A stretch of DNA of 6,334 nucleotides from Phycisphaerae bacterium (GTDB lineage: Bacteria > Planctomycetota > Phycisphaerae > JAAYCJ01): positions 1 through 6,334 of the forward strand of contig JAAZAW010000146.1 in the NCBI GenBank assembly GCA_012514125.1. Direction: 5' to 3'. Below the pieces are notes generated by a model. The model saw only the letters and a list, made by a program, of their open reading frames with translations, did not search any database and was not told the origin of the DNA. How positions within the stretch are numbered: the first letter of the stretch is position 1; the number at the start of each line of letters is the position of its first letter. This document shows positions 5,702 to 6,334 of this stretch, piece by piece. A program made the position numbers and the translations under genes.

Positions 5702-5861
5702 TATCATAGCTTTTGATAGAATCGTGTCGTAGTTTCAAACCCTGAATTTGCGGGATATGAGTTTGTCAAAGGGTCTTCTACTTGCTTGCGGGATTCGCTT
5801 CGACAAGCTCAGCGACCGAAATTTCGATATTTAATGCTATGACACGATTAGATCAAAAGCG
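5702..5861. mobile_element. MITE-like element, copy 2 (inverted relative to copy 1)
   Basis: The ends at 5708-5732 (AGCTTTTGATAGAATCGTGT, then CGTAG) and 5837-5861 (CTATGACACGATTAGATCAA, then AAGCG) are inverted repeats, 21 of 25 identical. The inside, read on the minus strand, repeats copy 1 in order: CATTA, AAATTTCGGTCGC, a CTTCGAC/GTCGAAGC core, CAAGCAAG, AGACCC and GTTTGAAA. It starts about 70 bp after the dismutase stop codon. No transposase is encoded. It may supply the 3' hairpin of the dismutase mRNA, since no classical terminator was seen in 5637-5701. Confidence 0.7.
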
Positions 5862-5984
5862 AATAACATTCAATTTTTGGGAAAATAAAAAATATCAAAA
5901 AATCGTAAGTTATTTATCTGAACGAAGATAAGAATGAAAAATAATTTCATTTTTGCCGATTTGATCTGGGCAGGAACTTTGAAG

Positions 5985-6020
5985 GATGCAAACCGACGGC
6001 TATTTTCATGAGTTTGCATC
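5985..6020. repeat. 9-bp perfect inverted repeat (GATGCAAAC / GTTTGCATC)
   Basis: GATGCAAAC at 5985-5993 and GTTTGCATC at 6012-6020 are exact inverse complements with an 18-bp gap. The centres are 27 bp apart, so it could be a two-site operator or a hairpin. A smaller dyad, TTATCT (5914-5919) with AGATAA (5926-5931), lies upstream. The 5863-6199 stretch otherwise holds no gene that I recognise. Confidence 0.5.
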
Positions 6021-6076
6021 TAATTGCATGTATTTTTCATGTCGGACCCCGGATATTCGAGAGATAACAGGGATGC

Positions 6077-6104
6077 CATAGAAATCTCTATAGAGACCCC
6101 TATG
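6077..6104. promoter_or_regulatory. 28-bp interrupted palindrome, candidate operator
   Basis: The centre TCTCTATAGAGA (6085-6096) is a perfect 12-bp palindrome. The arms CATAG (6077-6081) and CTATG (6100-6104) are placed symmetrically around the same centre; only the AAA/CCC triplets between do not pair. Twenty-two of 28 bases are therefore symmetric. It lies about 100 bp before the partial reading frame at the right edge and looks like a dimeric or tetrameric repressor site. Confidence 0.5.
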
Positions 6105-6199
6105 ATTTAGGGTGAAATGGGATGATGAAAATTCGTCGCAATTTTTCTGCAATTTGCGCCAGATTTTGCAAATCCGACAGTGGTAATGTTATATGTTAA

Positions 6200-6334
6200 G
6201 TGAAAATATTTAAAAAGGGAGTTTTTTCATTTCGGAAATTTCTCGGAAATTTCGCCCGGACACCCCAAAAAGCGAAAAAGTCGATCGACAAATTGAATAA
6301 GTCGATCGACAAAACGGAAAAGACGATCGACAAA
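6200..6334 (+). CDS. partial small basic protein with heptad repeats, cut by window end
   Basis: The frame is open from GTG at 6200 (after TAA at 6197) to the window end, 45 codons. It begins VKIFKKGVFSFRKFLGNFAR and then turns into heptads with the unit KSIDK. (SIDKLNKSIDKTEKTIDK), Ile and Lys/Leu/Thr alternating as in a charged coiled coil. No recognisable domain is present. No good ribosome binding site precedes the GTG; AAAGGGAG (6214-6221) lies inside the frame but no in-frame start follows it at the right distance. A weak promoter (TTGCAA 6166-6171, TATATG 6190-6195) would put transcription start almost on the GTG. The DNA here is also a chain of palindromes, so the coding reading competes with a regulatory one. 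It may be the 5' end of a longer coiled-coil gene to the right. Confidence 0.35.
   Translation, partial: MKIFKKGVFSFRKFLGNFARTPQKAKKSIDKLNKSIDKTEKTIDK
6232..6253. repeat. tandem 11-bp repeat TCGGAAATTTC x2
   Basis: TCGGAAATTTC occurs at 6232-6242 and again directly at 6243-6253 without a mismatch. Each unit contains the palindrome GAAATTTC, so the two palindromes lie one helical turn apart. Confidence 0.6.
6275..6334. repeat. 21-bp tandem repeat carrying GTCGATCGAC palindromes
   Basis: GTCGATCGACAAA starts at 6280 and 6301, and GACGATCGACAAA at 6322: a period of exactly 21 bp that runs to the window edge. The 10-bp GTCGATCGAC is a perfect palindrome in the first two units. A period of 21 bp equals both seven codons and two helical turns, so it suits either a heptad-coding repeat or an iteron-like protein-binding array. 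Confidence 0.65.

Noticed and set aside
6122..6199. A 25-codon frame starting ATGATGAAAATTCG
   Set aside because: It is short, has no good ribosome binding site and no recognisable peptide; it is likely chance.
6275..6334. CRISPR array
   Set aside because: Units are 21 bp and contiguous, with no unique spacers of normal size.

Overview
The window probably comes from a planctomycete, most likely of the Phycisphaerae or Sedimentisphaerales type. This rests on protein style: a one-TM SurA/PpiD-like protein with a Thr/Pro/Gln-rich linker, a BlaI-family repressor, a lone four helix bundle (S23-type) gene and mixed GC. It is an inference, since no marker gene is present.

Layout, left to right. 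At the left edge (1-110, minus) is the 5' part of a four helix bundle gene. A 14-bp direct repeat array (127-168) separates it from a BlaI/MecI-type repressor (164-568, minus), whose promoter holds a perfect 12-bp dyad operator. A REP-like inverted pair (665-760) follows, then a class III PLP aminotransferase (770-2149, minus). A 260-bp divergent intergenic region leads to a membrane-anchored SurA/PpiD-like protein (2420-4369, plus), which ends in a clear intrinsic terminator (4404-4437).

From 4440 onward the region looks accessory. Two related MITE-like elements (about 4464-4619 and 5702-5861) share terminal inverted repeats ending in GCTTTTGAT. They lie in opposite orientation and bracket a GC-rich heptad-repeat reading frame (4668-4802), a solo terminal repeat (4802-4821) and an Fe/Mn superoxide dismutase (4935-5636). 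The dismutase has its own promoter. It can start at 4935, giving a signal or anchor peptide, or at an internal ATG at 5019 that has a much stronger ribosome binding site.

The right end (5863-6334) has no complete gene. It is dense in dyad symmetries: a 9-bp inverted repeat, a 28-bp interrupted palindrome, a tandem 11-bp GAAATTTC repeat and a 21-bp array of GTCGATCGAC palindromes. The array also reads as the start of a coiled-coil protein cut by the window edge.

How the genes work together: the dismutase (superoxide removal) and the SurA/PpiD-like protein (envelope protein folding) both act at or near the envelope, but separate promoters and the terminator argue against one operon. The BlaI repressor most likely controls itself and possibly the four helix bundle gene 53 bp downstream; no BlaR1 sensor is visible. 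No complete new defence or mobile system was recognised. The most unusual parts are the element-bracketed dismutase with two starts and the palindrome-rich right end.
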